The notes: a model not told the origin generated them from the letters alone. Counted from the first letter of the stretch, positions 14,989-24,418 are shown. The stretch is 64,000 nucleotides of DNA from an uncultured Actinomycetes bacterium (GCA_937863385.1 CALMBW010000009.1:1-64000); one strand, 5' to 3'. Translations and numbers: made by a program.

Positions 14989-15544
14989 TAAGGCAGAGAT
15001 GGATATCTACAGATTCAGATTGGTCCTAGGCGATCCCATCGATGACGACGGCGCGGGTCGCCTCTTCGAGGCCGGGGTTGACGACGGTTATCTGGAAACG
15101 GGACCGGCAGGGCACAGCATCGGTTTCGATCGAGAGTCGATCAGCTTGGAAGAAGCGGTCGTCTCGGCCATCGCCGAGGTTGAGTCGGCTGGGTTCGAAG
15201 TCCTCAAGGTTGAGCCCGACGAGCTGGTGTCCGCCGCCGACATCGCCGAGCGCGTAGGAAGAAGCCGGCAATCCGTCTCGTCGTTGATCAGTGGTGGCCG
15301 AGGGCCCGGACACTGGCCAAGACCGGTTGCCGGGAACGTCCGCAGCCCCCTCTGGCGTTGGAGCGACGTCGCCGCTTGGTTCCAGGAGTACGACGGCAGC
15401 CAAGAGGTCGATATGAGAGAAGCTAGCTTCCTTGCCGCAACGAACGAGGTCTTGGCTGCGCGCAGATCGCTGCGGCGGATCGACCCTCACGCGCGTCGTC
15501 TCCTTCGCGCTCTTGCCTCGAAGACCACTGCGAGTCCCGTCTAG
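14981..15544 (+). CDS. HTH protein, probable antitoxin of the HicA-like pair
   Basis: A 187-residue protein. Residues 1-85 contain YRFRLVLGDPIDDDG and EEAVVSAIAEVESAGFEVLKVEPDEL, a small alpha/beta domain; residues 85-130 are a MerR/excisionase-type HTH (VSAADIAERVGRSRQSVSSL then RSPLWRWSDVAAWF). The remaining part is helical. It starts inside the last codons of the HicA-like gene (ATG at 14981). The layout of a small alpha/beta domain plus HTH is seen in antitoxins encoded after the small toxin. It probably binds the toxin and represses the operon. Confidence 0.6.
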   Translation: MVDKAEMDIYRFRLVLGDPIDDDGAGRLFEAGVDDGYLETGPAGHSIGFDRESISLEEAVVSAIAEVESAGFEVLKVEPDELVSAADIAERVGRSRQSVSSLISGGRGPGHWPRPVAGNVRSPLWRWSDVAAWFQEYDGSQEVDMREASFLAATNEVLAARRSLRRIDPHARRLLRALASKTTASPV

Positions 15545-15597
15545 CTTTCTTTAGCCCTGGGGTCCTGAGCCCACTCTGAGGGGTGGAGGTGGGGGGC

Positions 15598-15630
15598 GCG
15601 AAGTGCTTGAATCCCTTGTAGCGGACAGGG
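15598..15630. repeat. 33-bp direct repeat, left copy
   Basis: A perfect 33-bp repeat beginning GCGAAGTGCTTGAATCCCTT also occurs at 16512-16544. The two copies bracket the HEPN/MNT operon. The right copy is the leader of the RTX-metzincin gene, while this left copy has no gene behind it, so it looks like the other end of an insertion into that leader. Confidence 0.9.
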
Positions 15631-15672
15631 CCACTGTGCACGCCGTCGACCCTCGCTCGTGTCTTTTGGGTG

Positions 15673-15957
15673 TCAGGTGGTCCAGACGATGGGTTCTCGT
15701 CGGATGCGCCGGCCTTGCATCCCATCCCATTCTGCCTCAGTGAAGATCAGCACATCGGCCGGGACGGGTAGGTCAAGGGTGTCGATCCCCCGGGCGCGTA
15801 CAAGAGGATCCTCCGCTTCGCCCACCAAGATGACGAGGTCGATGTCGCTCCCAGGACCCCAGTCTCCCCGGGCGTAGGAGCCGATATAACCCACCCGTCG
15901 AATGTTTGTGTTCGCGGAGATCAAGCGACGCGCCCACAGGGCCGCCGCCGCGTGCAC
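15673..15957 (-). CDS. MNT-type nucleotidyltransferase antitoxin
   Basis: Minimal nucleotidyltransferase with GSYARGDWGPGSDIDLVI, the GS-x10-DxD motif of MntA antitoxins, which in characterised HEPN/MNT systems AMPylate the HEPN ribonuclease to silence it. About 94 residues from the GTG at 15957, eight bases after the stop of the HEPN gene; the open frame continues to 16053 but overlaps that gene and has no homology there. The C-terminus (ADVLIFTEAEWDGMQ) matches the family. HEPN first and MNT second is the usual order. Confidence 0.82.
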   Translation of the reverse strand: MHAAAALWARRLISANTNIRRVGYIGSYARGDWGPGSDIDLVILVGEAEDPLVRARGIDTLDLPVPADVLIFTEAEWDGMQGRRIRREPIVWTT

Positions 15958-15964
15958 CTCATCC

Positions 15965-16351
15965 CTATTCGGCCAGCTCCTGACGGATGAAGTTGATGAT
16001 GGCCGATGCACCGCGGTCTCCCTCCTCGCTTTGCTTGGGCCCGTAATGCTCAAAGGGCGCCCCTTCAGGGTGGCTGTCCGGATAGCGAGACGGAAGATAG
16101 AAGTTGTCCAACACGCGGCCCCACTCGATCAACTCCTGAGGCACGTCTAGCGGCAGCTCGTCGAGCAGTCGCGCCACCACATGCCCCCAGGCTTCTTGGC
16201 CGTGACGAAGGTGCAGCGCCTTCACCGCCTTCTCTGCAGCTTGGTGGTAGGCGAAGCATGCCCACTCGTGCCGGTCTGCGGTCCCAGACGCCCGCGCCTG
16301 CTCGAGGTCCCTTTCGGCTTGTCTGAACCAGTCCTGTGAGCGATTCGCCAT
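15965..16351 (-). CDS. HEPN-domain ribonuclease toxin
   Basis: A 128-residue all-helical HEPN protein: WFRQAERDLEQARAS, then WACFAYHQAAEKAVKALH, the classic first helices. RYPDSH (about residue 89) matches the Rx4-6H ribonuclease motif. Encoded directly before its MNT partner. The family cleaves RNA, including tRNA, when freed. The ATG at 16351 has no strong ribosome site. The pair sits between perfect 33-bp direct repeats. Confidence 0.83.
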   Translation of the reverse strand: MANRSQDWFRQAERDLEQARASGTADRHEWACFAYHQAAEKAVKALHLRHGQEAWGHVVARLLDELPLDVPQELIEWGRVLDNFYLPSRYPDSHPEGAPFEHYGPKQSEEGDRGASAIINFIRQELAE

Positions 16352-16511
16352 TCAGGCCCCTCTCCTCACGATCCACTGTAGCGCCTTGGTGAGACGGAAA
16401 ACTGTGAGATCTGCGAGATGTGCCTTGAACCGCACCGCCCACTGGTCGGCTCGCCAGGGGCAGTGGTGTGCCAAGAAGGCTGCTTCGGGTTGGGGGGTAG
16501 AGAGTAAGAGT

Positions 16512-16544
16512 GCGAAGTGCTTGAATCCCTTGTAGCGGACAGGG
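16512..16544. repeat. 33-bp direct repeat, right copy / leader of the RTX gene
   Basis: Second perfect copy of the 33-bp repeat. It ends in ACAGGG followed by AGGG, the ribosome site for the GTG at 16555, so it forms part of the untranslated leader and perhaps the promoter (TTGAAT at 16521) of that gene. Confidence 0.85.
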
Positions 16545-16554
16545 AGGGCACCCC

Positions 16555-19500
16555 GTGCAGAGACGGCTCGGGCGGGTTGGGACCAAGCGGGTTCAAGCGA
16601 TGCTGGTGGCGATCGCGCTGGCGTTGCCGCTGGTGGCGGCTAGCGGTCAGATGGCGCTGGCGGCCGGGTGTCTGGGCCGCTCCCCCACGATCTTCGGCAC
16701 TCCCAACAACGACACCTTGCAAGGGACCCCCGGCGACGATGTGATCGCCGGTGGCGACGGCGACGATGTGATCAACGGCCTCGGTGGGAACGACCGGTTG
16801 TGTGGTGGAGCCGGGGATGACCTGATCGATAGCGGCGAGGGGTTGGACCGGCTCGATGGGGGGCCGGGGCGTGACACGGTTACGTTCGCAACCGCCACCG
16901 ACGGGGTGTTCGCGCATCTCGGAGCAGACGGTCCTGCGCGCAGCTCCTTCGATGAGTTCGAGGGCATCGAGAACCTCACCGGATCGCCGTTCAACGACCG
17001 CCTCGCGGGAGGGCCCGCACGCAACGTGATCGATGGCGGTGGAGGCGACGACCGGTTGCTGTGGTATCCGTCCGACACCTACAACGACCAGTGGATCGGC
17101 GGTGATGGGACGGATGTGGCCGATTACTCGCGCGCACCGGGGCCGGTAACCGCGAGTCTCGAAGCCGGCACCGCGACGGTGGCAGGAGCTTCGACGGGGA
17201 CCGATGCACTGGCTTCGATCGAAGACATCAGCGGTTCAGCATTCACCGACGACCTTACCGGCGACAACTTCCGCAACGTCATCTCTTCCTTCATCAGGGA
17301 GGCGGTCGCCGGTGACGACGATGTCATCTTCGGCGGAGAGGGCAACGATCAACTATCGGGCACCGCGGGGGCGGTGAGGCTCGAAGGGGGCGGCGGGCAG
17401 GATTCACTGATCGCTTACGGCTACGACGCGATGGAGCTCGATGGCGGTGAAGACGACGACTTCGTGGGCTTCGCCAACAAGAAGCTGCACACCTTCGGGG
17501 TCACCACCACGATCGAAGGTGGCGCCGGCAACGATTTGATGTACGGCACGAACAACCACGACAACATGTTCGGGGGGCCCGGCAACGACACCATGATCGG
17601 GGAGTACGGCAACGACGTGCTCGATGGCGGAGCCGATTCCGACGCGGGCAACGGGAACACGGGAAACGATGTCTGCATCGACGTCGAGAGCCCCGCTTCT
17701 TGTGCGCAGGGTGACACCGCCGACGACGGAACCGTGGGCACCGATGGGCCACCTGCGTTCTCGGACGTCTGGATCTCGATGACGCCCGAGCCCGGATCCA
17801 AACGAGGCGGCGAGTACCGGGTGGTCGTCGGCAACATCGGGCCGGACACAGCGGAGGTCGGGGCGATGCTCTACTTCGGCGGGCGGGTGACGGAAGTCAG
17901 CTCGGTGTACGGAGGGTGCCTCGGCCCGTCGCCTGGTGATGTCTTCCGCACCGACGTGCAGTGCAGCTTCACTCTCGGGCCGGGTCAGGACCGAACACTG
18001 TCGATCAAGGTGAACGAGTCCAGGATCGCCCGCCCGATACACACCGCGGTCGCGTACAACCTGCTGTTCGATCCAACCATGTTGTATCTAGCTCCGGCGA
18101 TCGACGACACATGGGACAACAACACCGCCACGATCGGTGCTCAGAACCTGCAGCTGACCGGACTCGAGATCACTCAAGGCATCCAGAGCCTTCGTAACGA
18201 TGTCGTGCTGGTGTCGGAACGAGCGACCCTGGTGCGGGCCTATGTCGAGAGCCTCGGAGGCAGGTTCGAGCTAGCCGAAGCCAAGCTGAAGGGCCGCATC
18301 TTGGGCGGCGCGAACCTGGGCGAGGTGACCGCTCGCAATCCCATCGATGTGCGCGAGGACCCACAGCGCAAGCTCGTGACCCAAAGCTTCCTTTTCGAGC
18401 TGCCCCAGAGCTGGGTGGCGTCCACGCACGGGGGTGCCTACACACTCGAGGTGAGCTTCGAAGGAGTCGGCAGGAAGTACACGTGTTCGGACGAGCTCGA
18501 AGATTGCCGCGCCGATGTGACGGTGGTGTCGGATCAGCCGACGCCACGCATCGTGTTCGTAGGGATCGACTACGCCGTCAACAACCGGGTGAAAGTCTCC
18601 AACATCCAAACGGCGACGACCGCTTTCAAACAGTTGCGCGACGTCGTTCCGATATCGACCGTGGATCTCGTCTACTTCAAACCAGCCGGGCCCCCGGTCC
18701 AAGGTGCTCCGGACGACATCATCGATTTCGACGAACTGTGGCTGTATCTCGAGTCGATGCGCATCCTGCGCGGGTGCATGGGCTTGGTGCCCGACTGCAT
18801 CTACGCGGGCATCATGGTCGACACCAGCATCGATGGCGTCGCCGGACTGGGGATGGGTGGCAGCTTCGTCGCGTACGCGGGCGGTCATCCTCACTGGACC
18901 GTCGGTCACGAGTTCACCCACGTGATGGGGCGCAGCCACACCGACTGCCCCGAGATGCTGCCTCAGCCCTTCGAGAACTATCCGTATCCCGACGGGATCC
19001 TGAGCGACCCACTCGAGGGGCCGGATGCCTACTACGGGACCAGCGTCTACAACGGGGCCGCGATCCCAACCATCTACCAGCCATCTGAGACACACGACCT
19101 GATGAGTTACTGCGACCCCGTGTGGACGTCGGACTACACGTGGTCGGCGTTGCTGAGCGGCATCCTTGCGGAGTTCCGGGCGCCGGTACCGCGTCGCTCG
19201 CTCGCTCCGGTCGCAGATGCCTTGGTGTTGCAGGGGCGCGTGTCCGCAGACGGGACGGGATCGTTCGAGCAGGGCCTGCGCGGGACCGCCGAGTTGTCGG
19301 CGCAAGGTCAAGGGGATGCTTCGATCCGCTTCGTGGGGGCCGGGGGGGCCGAGCTGTCGTCACACGTCTTGCAGCTGCAAACCAATGAAACGGGTGAGTC
19401 GCTGTTCGTGGCCGCGCTCGATCCTCCGGCCGGGACCGCAGCGGTCGAGCTCGTGATCGCAGGCTCGGTCGAGGATCGGATCGAGGTTTCCGCCGCTGCC

Positions 19501-20337
19501 CCCACGGTCGCGATCGACACCTTCGACGTCGGTACCGAGGCGGTGGGCATCTCGTGGACGGCGAGTGATGCCGACGGTGACGAACTGACCTACGCGCTCG
19601 ACTACAGCACCGACGGCGGCGCAAGCTGGGCCCCGGTCGGCTTGGGGCTGACGGCGAAGACCGCGAGCGTCGCCTTGGCAGACCTCGCCGCGTCCGACAC
19701 GGCGATGCTGCGCGTCAGCGCCAGCGACGGCTTCCTCTCGAGCTCTGCGCAAACGTCTGCGTTCGTGGTCGGCGAACATGCTCCGCAACTGTCTGTGATC
19801 AACGATCCGTCGTTCCGCGCCTACCTCCCCGGTCAAGAACTGTTCGCCGAAGTCGCCGCCTTCGATACGGAAGATGGGTTGCTCGCCGGGAGCTCGATCG
19901 AATGGTCATCGGACCGCGACGGAGTGCTCGCAACGGGGGCCGTGCTGAGCGTCGACACTGGATCTTTGTCTGTGGGTGAGCATCTCGTGACCGTCACTGC
20001 AATCGATGCTGCCGGCCGCTCGGATTCGATCGAGCTGCCGGTGACCGTGTTCGGATCGAGCGCGGAGCTGCCGGCGTGCCGGGGTCAGGTCGCAACCCTC
20101 GTAGGAACCTCGGCGAGTGACACGATCCGCGGCGGGCGAAGCCCTGAAGTGATCTTCGGCGGTGGTGGCGGGGATTCGATCTTCGGCGGCAAAGGTGCAG
20201 ACACGCTGTGCGGTGGCGGCGGGCGTGACCGGCTCGATGGGGGGCCGGGCAAAGACTCTTTCGATGGGGGTCCCGGGAGCGACGCATGTATCGGGCCGCG
20301 CAAAGAGAACCGCATCTCCTGCGAAGCCCGTAGTTAA
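16555..20337 (+). CDS. Secreted RTX-repeat protein with embedded metzincin protease
   Basis: A 1,260-residue extracellular protein. The signal peptide (MLVAIALALPLVAASGQMALA) is followed by calcium-binding RTX nonapeptides (GGDGDDVI, GGAGDDLI, GGPGNDTM) to about residue 390, a beta-rich region resembling CARDB/DUF11-type domains (SDVWISMTPEPG and on), then a zinc protease domain with HEFTHVMGRSH at about residue 785, the HExxHxxGxxH metzincin motif, and a Met-turn DLMSYC at about 850. Ig/FnIII-like domains follow (DGDELTYALDYSTDGGASW), and a second RTX block (GGGGDSIFGGKGAD) closes the chain. GGGAGGG precedes the GTG start. It is probably exported, folds on calcium and degrades external protein. 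Confidence 0.87.
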   Translation: MQRRLGRVGTKRVQAMLVAIALALPLVAASGQMALAAGCLGRSPTIFGTPNNDTLQGTPGDDVIAGGDGDDVINGLGGNDRLCGGAGDDLIDSGEGLDRLDGGPGRDTVTFATATDGVFAHLGADGPARSSFDEFEGIENLTGSPFNDRLAGGPARNVIDGGGGDDRLLWYPSDTYNDQWIGGDGTDVADYSRAPGPVTASLEAGTATVAGASTGTDALASIEDISGSAFTDDLTGDNFRNVISSFIREAVAGDDDVIFGGEGNDQLSGTAGAVRLEGGGGQDSLIAYGYDAMELDGGEDDDFVGFANKKLHTFGVTTTIEGGAGNDLMYGTNNHDNMFGGPGNDTMIGEYGNDVLDGGADSDAGNGNTGNDVCIDVESPASCAQGDTADDGTVGTDGPPAFSDVWISMTPEPGSKRGGEYRVVVGNIGPDTAEVGAMLYFGGRVTEVSSVYGGCLGPSPGDVFRTDVQCSFTLGPGQDRTLSIKVNESRIARPIHTAVAYNLLFDPTMLYLAPAIDDTWDNNTATIGAQNLQLTGLEITQGIQSLRNDVVLVSERATLVRAYVESLGGRFELAEAKLKGRILGGANLGEVTARNPIDVREDPQRKLVTQSFLFELPQSWVASTHGGAYTLEVSFEGVGRKYTCSDELEDCRADVTVVSDQPTPRIVFVGIDYAVNNRVKVSNIQTATTAFKQLRDVVPISTVDLVYFKPAGPPVQGAPDDIIDFDELWLYLESMRILRGCMGLVPDCIYAGIMVDTSIDGVAGLGMGGSFVAYAGGHPHWTVGHEFTHVMGRSHTDCPEMLPQPFENYPYPDGILSDPLEGPDAYYGTSVYNGAAIPTIYQPSETHDLMSYCDPVWTSDYTWSALLSGILAEFRAPVPRRSLAPVADALVLQGRVSADGTGSFEQGLRGTAELSAQGQGDASIRFVGAGGAELSSHVLQLQTNETGESLFVAALDPPAGTAAVELVIAGSVEDRIEVSAAAPTVAIDTFDVGTEAVGISWTASDADGDELTYALDYSTDGGASWAPVGLGLTAKTASVALADLAASDTAMLRVSASDGFLSSSAQTSAFVVGEHAPQLSVINDPSFRAYLPGQELFAEVAAFDTEDGLLAGSSIEWSSDRDGVLATGAVLSVDTGSLSVGEHLVTVTAIDAAGRSDSIELPVTVFGSSAELPACRGQVATLVGTSASDTIRGGRSPEVIFGGGGGDSIFGGKGADTLCGGGGRDRLDGGPGKDSFDGGPGSDACIGPRKENRISCEARS

Positions 20338-20581
20338 GGGGGCCGGGAGCGGCTCCGGGTCAGCAGGCTTTCCACAGCTTATTGCGGACTGAAGAGTAGT
20401 TCTGGGGTTGTGGCAGTTCGGAAGGCACCACGTCACCACCAGTGTCGGTGAGCGCGACTGTTGCTACACCGGAAGGTGACACGACGTCGGGGAGTCTCGG
20501 CAGGTGGGCTTCGGCTGCGACCCGATGGGGTAGCAGTCACGAAGGCCCTCAGTTCGCAGTTAGACGGATAGGAGGCATCGC

Positions 20582-21226
20582 ATGGGAGCAGGCGCGGCAA
20601 TGATGACGCTGGTTGTGGTCATCACGGTGGGCATCACCGCGTACCTGATCGGTACAACGATCCGCAGCATCCGCAACGAACATCGCACGCACATGAAGCT
20701 GTGGAAGAATTTCGGGCTGAGTCTCGGCTTCTGCGCCCTGTTCCTGATCAGTTGGGTCGGTCATGCGATCACACAGTGGCAGGTCTACACCGACGATCAA
20801 CGCTCGCACAACCAACCGGTGGAGCTTGGCGACTTCGTCGCGGACTTCTCGCAGGCAACGCTCGAGAACTGGCAGTCGGAGTTCTTGCAGCTGTTCTCGT
20901 TCACGGTGATGGCAGCGGTGCTCATCCACAAGGGCAGCGCGGAATCGCGCGACAGCGGTGACTTGATCATGGCGAGCCTCAAACGCATCGAGGACCAGAT
21001 GGGTACCGAGCCGACGTTGCGGACCGAGCCCTTGCGACAGGACAAGGACCTTCACGTGGTTCCAGATGAGGCCCAAGGTTGGATCCTCAAAGACGGCGAC
21101 TCCGCAGACCCGGAGGGCTATTTCGATCTACAGGAAGAAGCCATCAGCGCGGGCCGCGAGCTCGCCGCCAAGCGATCGGTGGCTCTCGTCATCCACTCCC
21201 CCGACGGTTCCCCGCGGGGCTCCTAG
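20582..21226 (+). CDS. DUF6766-like membrane protein with C-terminal DUF2188-like domain
   Basis: A 214-residue protein. Residues 5-25 and 42-58 are membrane helices; KNFGLSLGFCALFLISWVGH, YTDDQRSHNQP and ENWQSEFLQLFSFTVMAAVL followed by GSAESRD are the hallmarks I know for the DUF6766 family. The last 60 residues (HVVPDEAQGWILK, then EEAISAGRELAAKRSVALVIHSPDG) match the DUF2188 fold, usually a free-standing small protein. The fusion of the two seems to be a less common arrangement. GGAGG lies ahead of the ATG. The gap before it (20338-20581) shows only a weak hairpin near 20343-20360. Confidence 0.75.
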   Translation: MGAGAAMMTLVVVITVGITAYLIGTTIRSIRNEHRTHMKLWKNFGLSLGFCALFLISWVGHAITQWQVYTDDQRSHNQPVELGDFVADFSQATLENWQSEFLQLFSFTVMAAVLIHKGSAESRDSGDLIMASLKRIEDQMGTEPTLRTEPLRQDKDLHVVPDEAQGWILKDGDSADPEGYFDLQEEAISAGRELAAKRSVALVIHSPDGSPRGS

Positions 21227-21330
21227 CATTGAGGGTTCTGCCCATTCGCACGCTCGTTCACCGGGGACGCCGTTTCCGGTCTATGTGCTCATGGCGCCCG
21301 GGGTCCGGAAGTTTGCGCGCCGCCTGGGTG

Positions 21331-21540
21331 CTACCAGGCGGGTGGGTCGCTGGCGGGAAAGGACGCCCGGGAGTCTTGGTCGACCGCTTGATCGGGGTCG
21401 CGGGTTCCGACTTCGTCTCGTTCTTGGTCTTGCTCTTCGTCGTCACCGGGGGCGTCTGAAGCACCGCCTTCTTCGATGGCTTGGAAAGGTGCGGTGTCAC
21501 CGAGGCCGTCGGTTTGCCCTTGGTCGTCTTTGTGGGGCAT
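21331..21540 (-). CDS. Small acidic protein ending in a SFPASDPPAW motif
   Basis: A 69-residue very acidic protein of mostly Asp, Glu, Gln and Gly (DDEEQDQERDEVG). The C-terminal SFPASDPPAW is a motif I know from the ends of many small uncharacterised bacterial proteins. Its ATG overlaps the stop of the upstream KDHG gene as TGATG, so the two are co-translated. Other overlapping frames here are discarded because they lack this linkage. Function unknown; the pairing of a basic and an acidic partner is notable. Confidence 0.6.
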   Translation of the reverse strand: MPHKDDQGQTDGLGDTAPFQAIEEGGASDAPGDDEEQDQERDEVGTRDPDQAVDQDSRASFPASDPPAW

Positions 21541-21770
21541 CAGCTCGACTTCTTCCCGCCCCTGCGGCCGGCTGCGGCCTTCTGTGCCTTGGTGCCACCG
21601 GCCTTGCTCGCGGTGGTCGAGCGGCCTCCGGTGTGTGACTTCTTGCCGCCGCGTGACGATGCTCCTTCGGAGTTGGAGATCGCCGCGGCGCGGCTCTTGC
21701 TCATCCCCTTCTTGCGCAAGCCTTCGTACTGCTTGTCGTTCTTGATGCTGGGACCGTGATCCTTCGTCAC
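21540..21770 (-). CDS. Small basic KDHGPSIK-type protein
   Basis: A 76-residue protein. TKDHGPSIKNDKQYEGLRKKGMSKSRAAAISN is a conserved small domain found in many bacterial hypothetical proteins, sometimes annotated as Rho-N/plasmid-stabilisation like. The tail (KKSHTGGRSTTASKAGGTK and on) is Lys/Ala/Gly rich, histone-H1-like and suited to nucleic-acid binding. The GTG at 21770 is chosen because AAGGAGGG lies seven bases upstream; the longer frame is non-homologous. It leads the two-gene operon with the acidic protein. Confidence 0.72.
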   Translation of the reverse strand: MTKDHGPSIKNDKQYEGLRKKGMSKSRAAAISNSEGASSRGGKKSHTGGRSTTASKAGGTKAQKAAAGRRGGKKSS

Positions 21771-22012
21771 CGTCTGTCCCTCCTTATGTGGGAGCCGGAG
21801 GGCGCAGACACCGCCGCACCACCCGGCCGGTTGCCTTAGCTCTATCAGGGTTCCTTCCCGGATAGCCATGGAAGTAATCGCCGGGAATGAGACGCCGCCG
21901 CGGGTGAGTTCGGTAACGGCAGGTCTCTACCGGTCTGGCATCGGTGGGCGGGGTCATCCTGGGTAAGACCTGCCTCGGTGGGGTTGAGTCGTGGGTGCTG
22001 CACAATGACCGC

Positions 22013-24418
22013 ATGGCAGCTAGGTCGACGAAGTCTCAGAAGGGTTCGACGAAGCCGAACGGCTCGGTTCATCCAGCAGATAGTCACGGCTTGATCCGCG
22101 TGCAAGGCGCGCGGGTGAACAACCTGAAAGACGTAAGCATCGAGATCCCCAAGCGCCGGCTGACGGTGTTCACTGGGGTCTCGGGCTCCGGCAAGAGCTC
22201 GCTGGTGTTCGGCACGATCGCGGCCGAGTCACAGCGCTTGATCAACGAGACCTATAGCGCGTTCCTGCAAGGTTTCATGCCCACGCTCGCGCGGCCCGAG
22301 GTCGACGTGCTCGACGGTCTGACTACTGCCATCGTCGTGGACCAGGAACGGATGGGCGCGAACCCACGCTCGACCGTTGGTACCGCGACCGATGCCTACG
22401 CGATGCTACGCATCTTGTTCAGCCGGTTGGGCAAGCCCTACGCCGGCCCTCCGGCTGCGTTCTCGTTCAACGTGCCAACGCGCAAGGCCAGCGGTGCGAT
22501 GAGCGTGGACAAGGGCAAGGGCGAGCGGATCGTCGTGCGAAACGTCGTCTATCAAGGTGGCATGTGTCCGCGCTGCGAAGGCATGGGTGCGATCAGCGAC
22601 ATCGACCTGACCGCTCTCTATGACGACAGCAAGTCGCTGAACGAGGGTGCGTTGACGATCCCCGGCTACAGCATGGAAGGTTGGTACGGACGCATCTTCC
22701 GCGGTTGTGGCTTCTTTGACCCGGACAAGCCGATCCGCAAGTACAACAAGAAGGAACTGAACGACCTGCTACATAGGGAGCCGGTCAAGATCAAGGTCGA
22801 AGGCATCAACCTGACCTACGCGGGGTTGATCCCCACGATACAGAAGTCGTTCCTGTCCAAAGATGTGGACTCGCTGCAGCCCCACATCCGAGCTTTCGTT
22901 GAGAGAGCGGCGACGTTCACCACCTGCCCGGAATGTGACGGGACGAGACTGAACGAAGCGGCTCGCTCGTCCAAGATCAAGCGCAAGAACATCGCCGATG
23001 TGTCCGCGATGCAGATCTCCGATCTAGCCGAGTGGCTGAGGGGAGTAAGCAATGCCTCGGTGGCGCCACTGGTGGGGGCCTTGCAACACCTGATCGATTC
23101 GTTCGCCGAGATCGGGTTGGGATACTTGTCGCTCGACCGTCCTTCGGGCACGTTGTCGGGCGGAGAAACCCAGCGCACGAAGATGATCCGCCACCTCGGC
23201 TCGTCACTCACAGATGTCACCTACGTGTTCGACGAACCCACGATCGGGTTGCATCCGCACGATGTCGAGCGCATGAACGGGTTACTGCTGCGCCTGCGTG
23301 ACAAAGGAAACACGGTGCTGGTCGTCGAGCACGAGCCGGAGACGATCGCTATCGCCGATCACATCGTCGACCTCGGCCCGGGGGCCGGTTCGGACGGCGG
23401 CGAGGTCGTCTTCGAGGGAACCGTTGATGGACTGCGGGCAAGCGACACGATCACGGGCAAGCATCTCGACGACCGCGCTCGCTTGAAAGAGGTGGTGCGC
23501 GAGGCTTCGGGTGCACTCTCGGTCCGTGGTGCCTCGACCCACAACCTGCGCAACGTCGATGTCGACGTCCCGCTGGGTGTGCTGTGCGTGATCACCGGTG
23601 TTGCAGGTTCGGGCAAGAGCTCATTGATCCAGGGCTCGGTTGCGGGCCGCGAGGGCGTCGTCGTGATCGACCAGAGCGCGATCCGAGGCTCGCGGCGGAG
23701 CAACCCGGCTACCTACACGGGACTGCTCGAGCCGATCCGAAAGGCGTTCGCTAAGGCCAACGGTGTGAAGCCCGCGCTGTTCTCTTCCAACTCCGAGGGT
23801 GCTTGCCAGGCGTGCAACGGTGCGGGCGTCATCTACACCGAACTCGGGATCATGGCTACCGTCGAATCGGTCTGCGAAGAGTGCGAGGGCAAGCGCTTCC
23901 AAGCTTCGGTGCTCGGATACACACTCGGCAAGCGGAACATCGCGGAAGTGCTGGCGATGTCGGTGACCGATGCCGAGGAGTTCTTCAGTTCGGGGGACGC
24001 AGCGACCCCGGCCGCGCACAAGATCCTCGCGCGGCTTGCCGATGTGGGCCTCGGCTACCTCAGGTTGGGGCAACCCCTGACGACCTTGTCCGGCGGCGAG
24101 CGGCAACGCCTCAAGCTGGCAACTCACATGGGCGATGCGGACGGTGTGTACGTGCTGGACGAACCCACCACCGGGCTGCATCTGGCCGACGTCGAGCAGT
24201 TGTTGGGGTTGCTGGACCGGCTCGTTGACTCCGGGAAGTCGGTCATCGTCATCGAGCACCATCAAGGTGTCATGGCCCACGCCGACTGGTTGATCGACCT
24301 GGGTCCGGGCGCCGGTCACGATGGGGGCCGGATCGTCTTCGAAGGCACCCCCGCCGACCTCGTCGCCTCGGCCTCCACCCTTACAGGCCAGCACCTGTCC
24401 ACCTACATCTCCCGCTAG
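22013..24418 (+). CDS. UvrA paralogue (excinuclease-like tandem ABC ATPase)
   Basis: An 801-residue protein with two ABC ATPase halves: Walker [10 protein letters not shown] and GVAGSGKSS, signatures LSGGETQR and LSGGERQR, Walker B with FDEPTIGLH and LDEPTTGLH. Zinc-finger pairs CPRC/CPEC and CQAC/CEEC are present. At about 800 residues it is shorter than housekeeping UvrA (about 940-960), which fits the class II paralogues associated with drug tolerance (DrrC type) rather than nucleotide excision with UvrB. The ATG at 22013 begins the homologous part after a basic, low-complexity N-terminus ([13 protein letters not shown]). It is monocistronic, diverging from the KDHG operon. Confidence 0.88.
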   Translation: MAARSTKSQKGSTKPNGSVHPADSHGLIRVQGARVNNLKDVSIEIPKRRLTVFTGVSGSGKSSLVFGTIAAESQRLINETYSAFLQGFMPTLARPEVDVLDGLTTAIVVDQERMGANPRSTVGTATDAYAMLRILFSRLGKPYAGPPAAFSFNVPTRKASGAMSVDKGKGERIVVRNVVYQGGMCPRCEGMGAISDIDLTALYDDSKSLNEGALTIPGYSMEGWYGRIFRGCGFFDPDKPIRKYNKKELNDLLHREPVKIKVEGINLTYAGLIPTIQKSFLSKDVDSLQPHIRAFVERAATFTTCPECDGTRLNEAARSSKIKRKNIADVSAMQISDLAEWLRGVSNASVAPLVGALQHLIDSFAEIGLGYLSLDRPSGTLSGGETQRTKMIRHLGSSLTDVTYVFDEPTIGLHPHDVERMNGLLLRLRDKGNTVLVVEHEPETIAIADHIVDLGPGAGSDGGEVVFEGTVDGLRASDTITGKHLDDRARLKEVVREASGALSVRGASTHNLRNVDVDVPLGVLCVITGVAGSGKSSLIQGSVAGREGVVVIDQSAIRGSRRSNPATYTGLLEPIRKAFAKANGVKPALFSSNSEGACQACNGAGVIYTELGIMATVESVCEECEGKRFQASVLGYTLGKRNIAEVLAMSVTDAEEFFSSGDAATPAAHKILARLADVGLGYLRLGQPLTTLSGGERQRLKLATHMGDADGVYVLDEPTTGLHLADVEQLLGLLDRLVDSGKSVIVIEHHQGVMAHADWLIDLGPGAGHDGGRIVFEGTPADLVASASTLTGQHLSTYISR

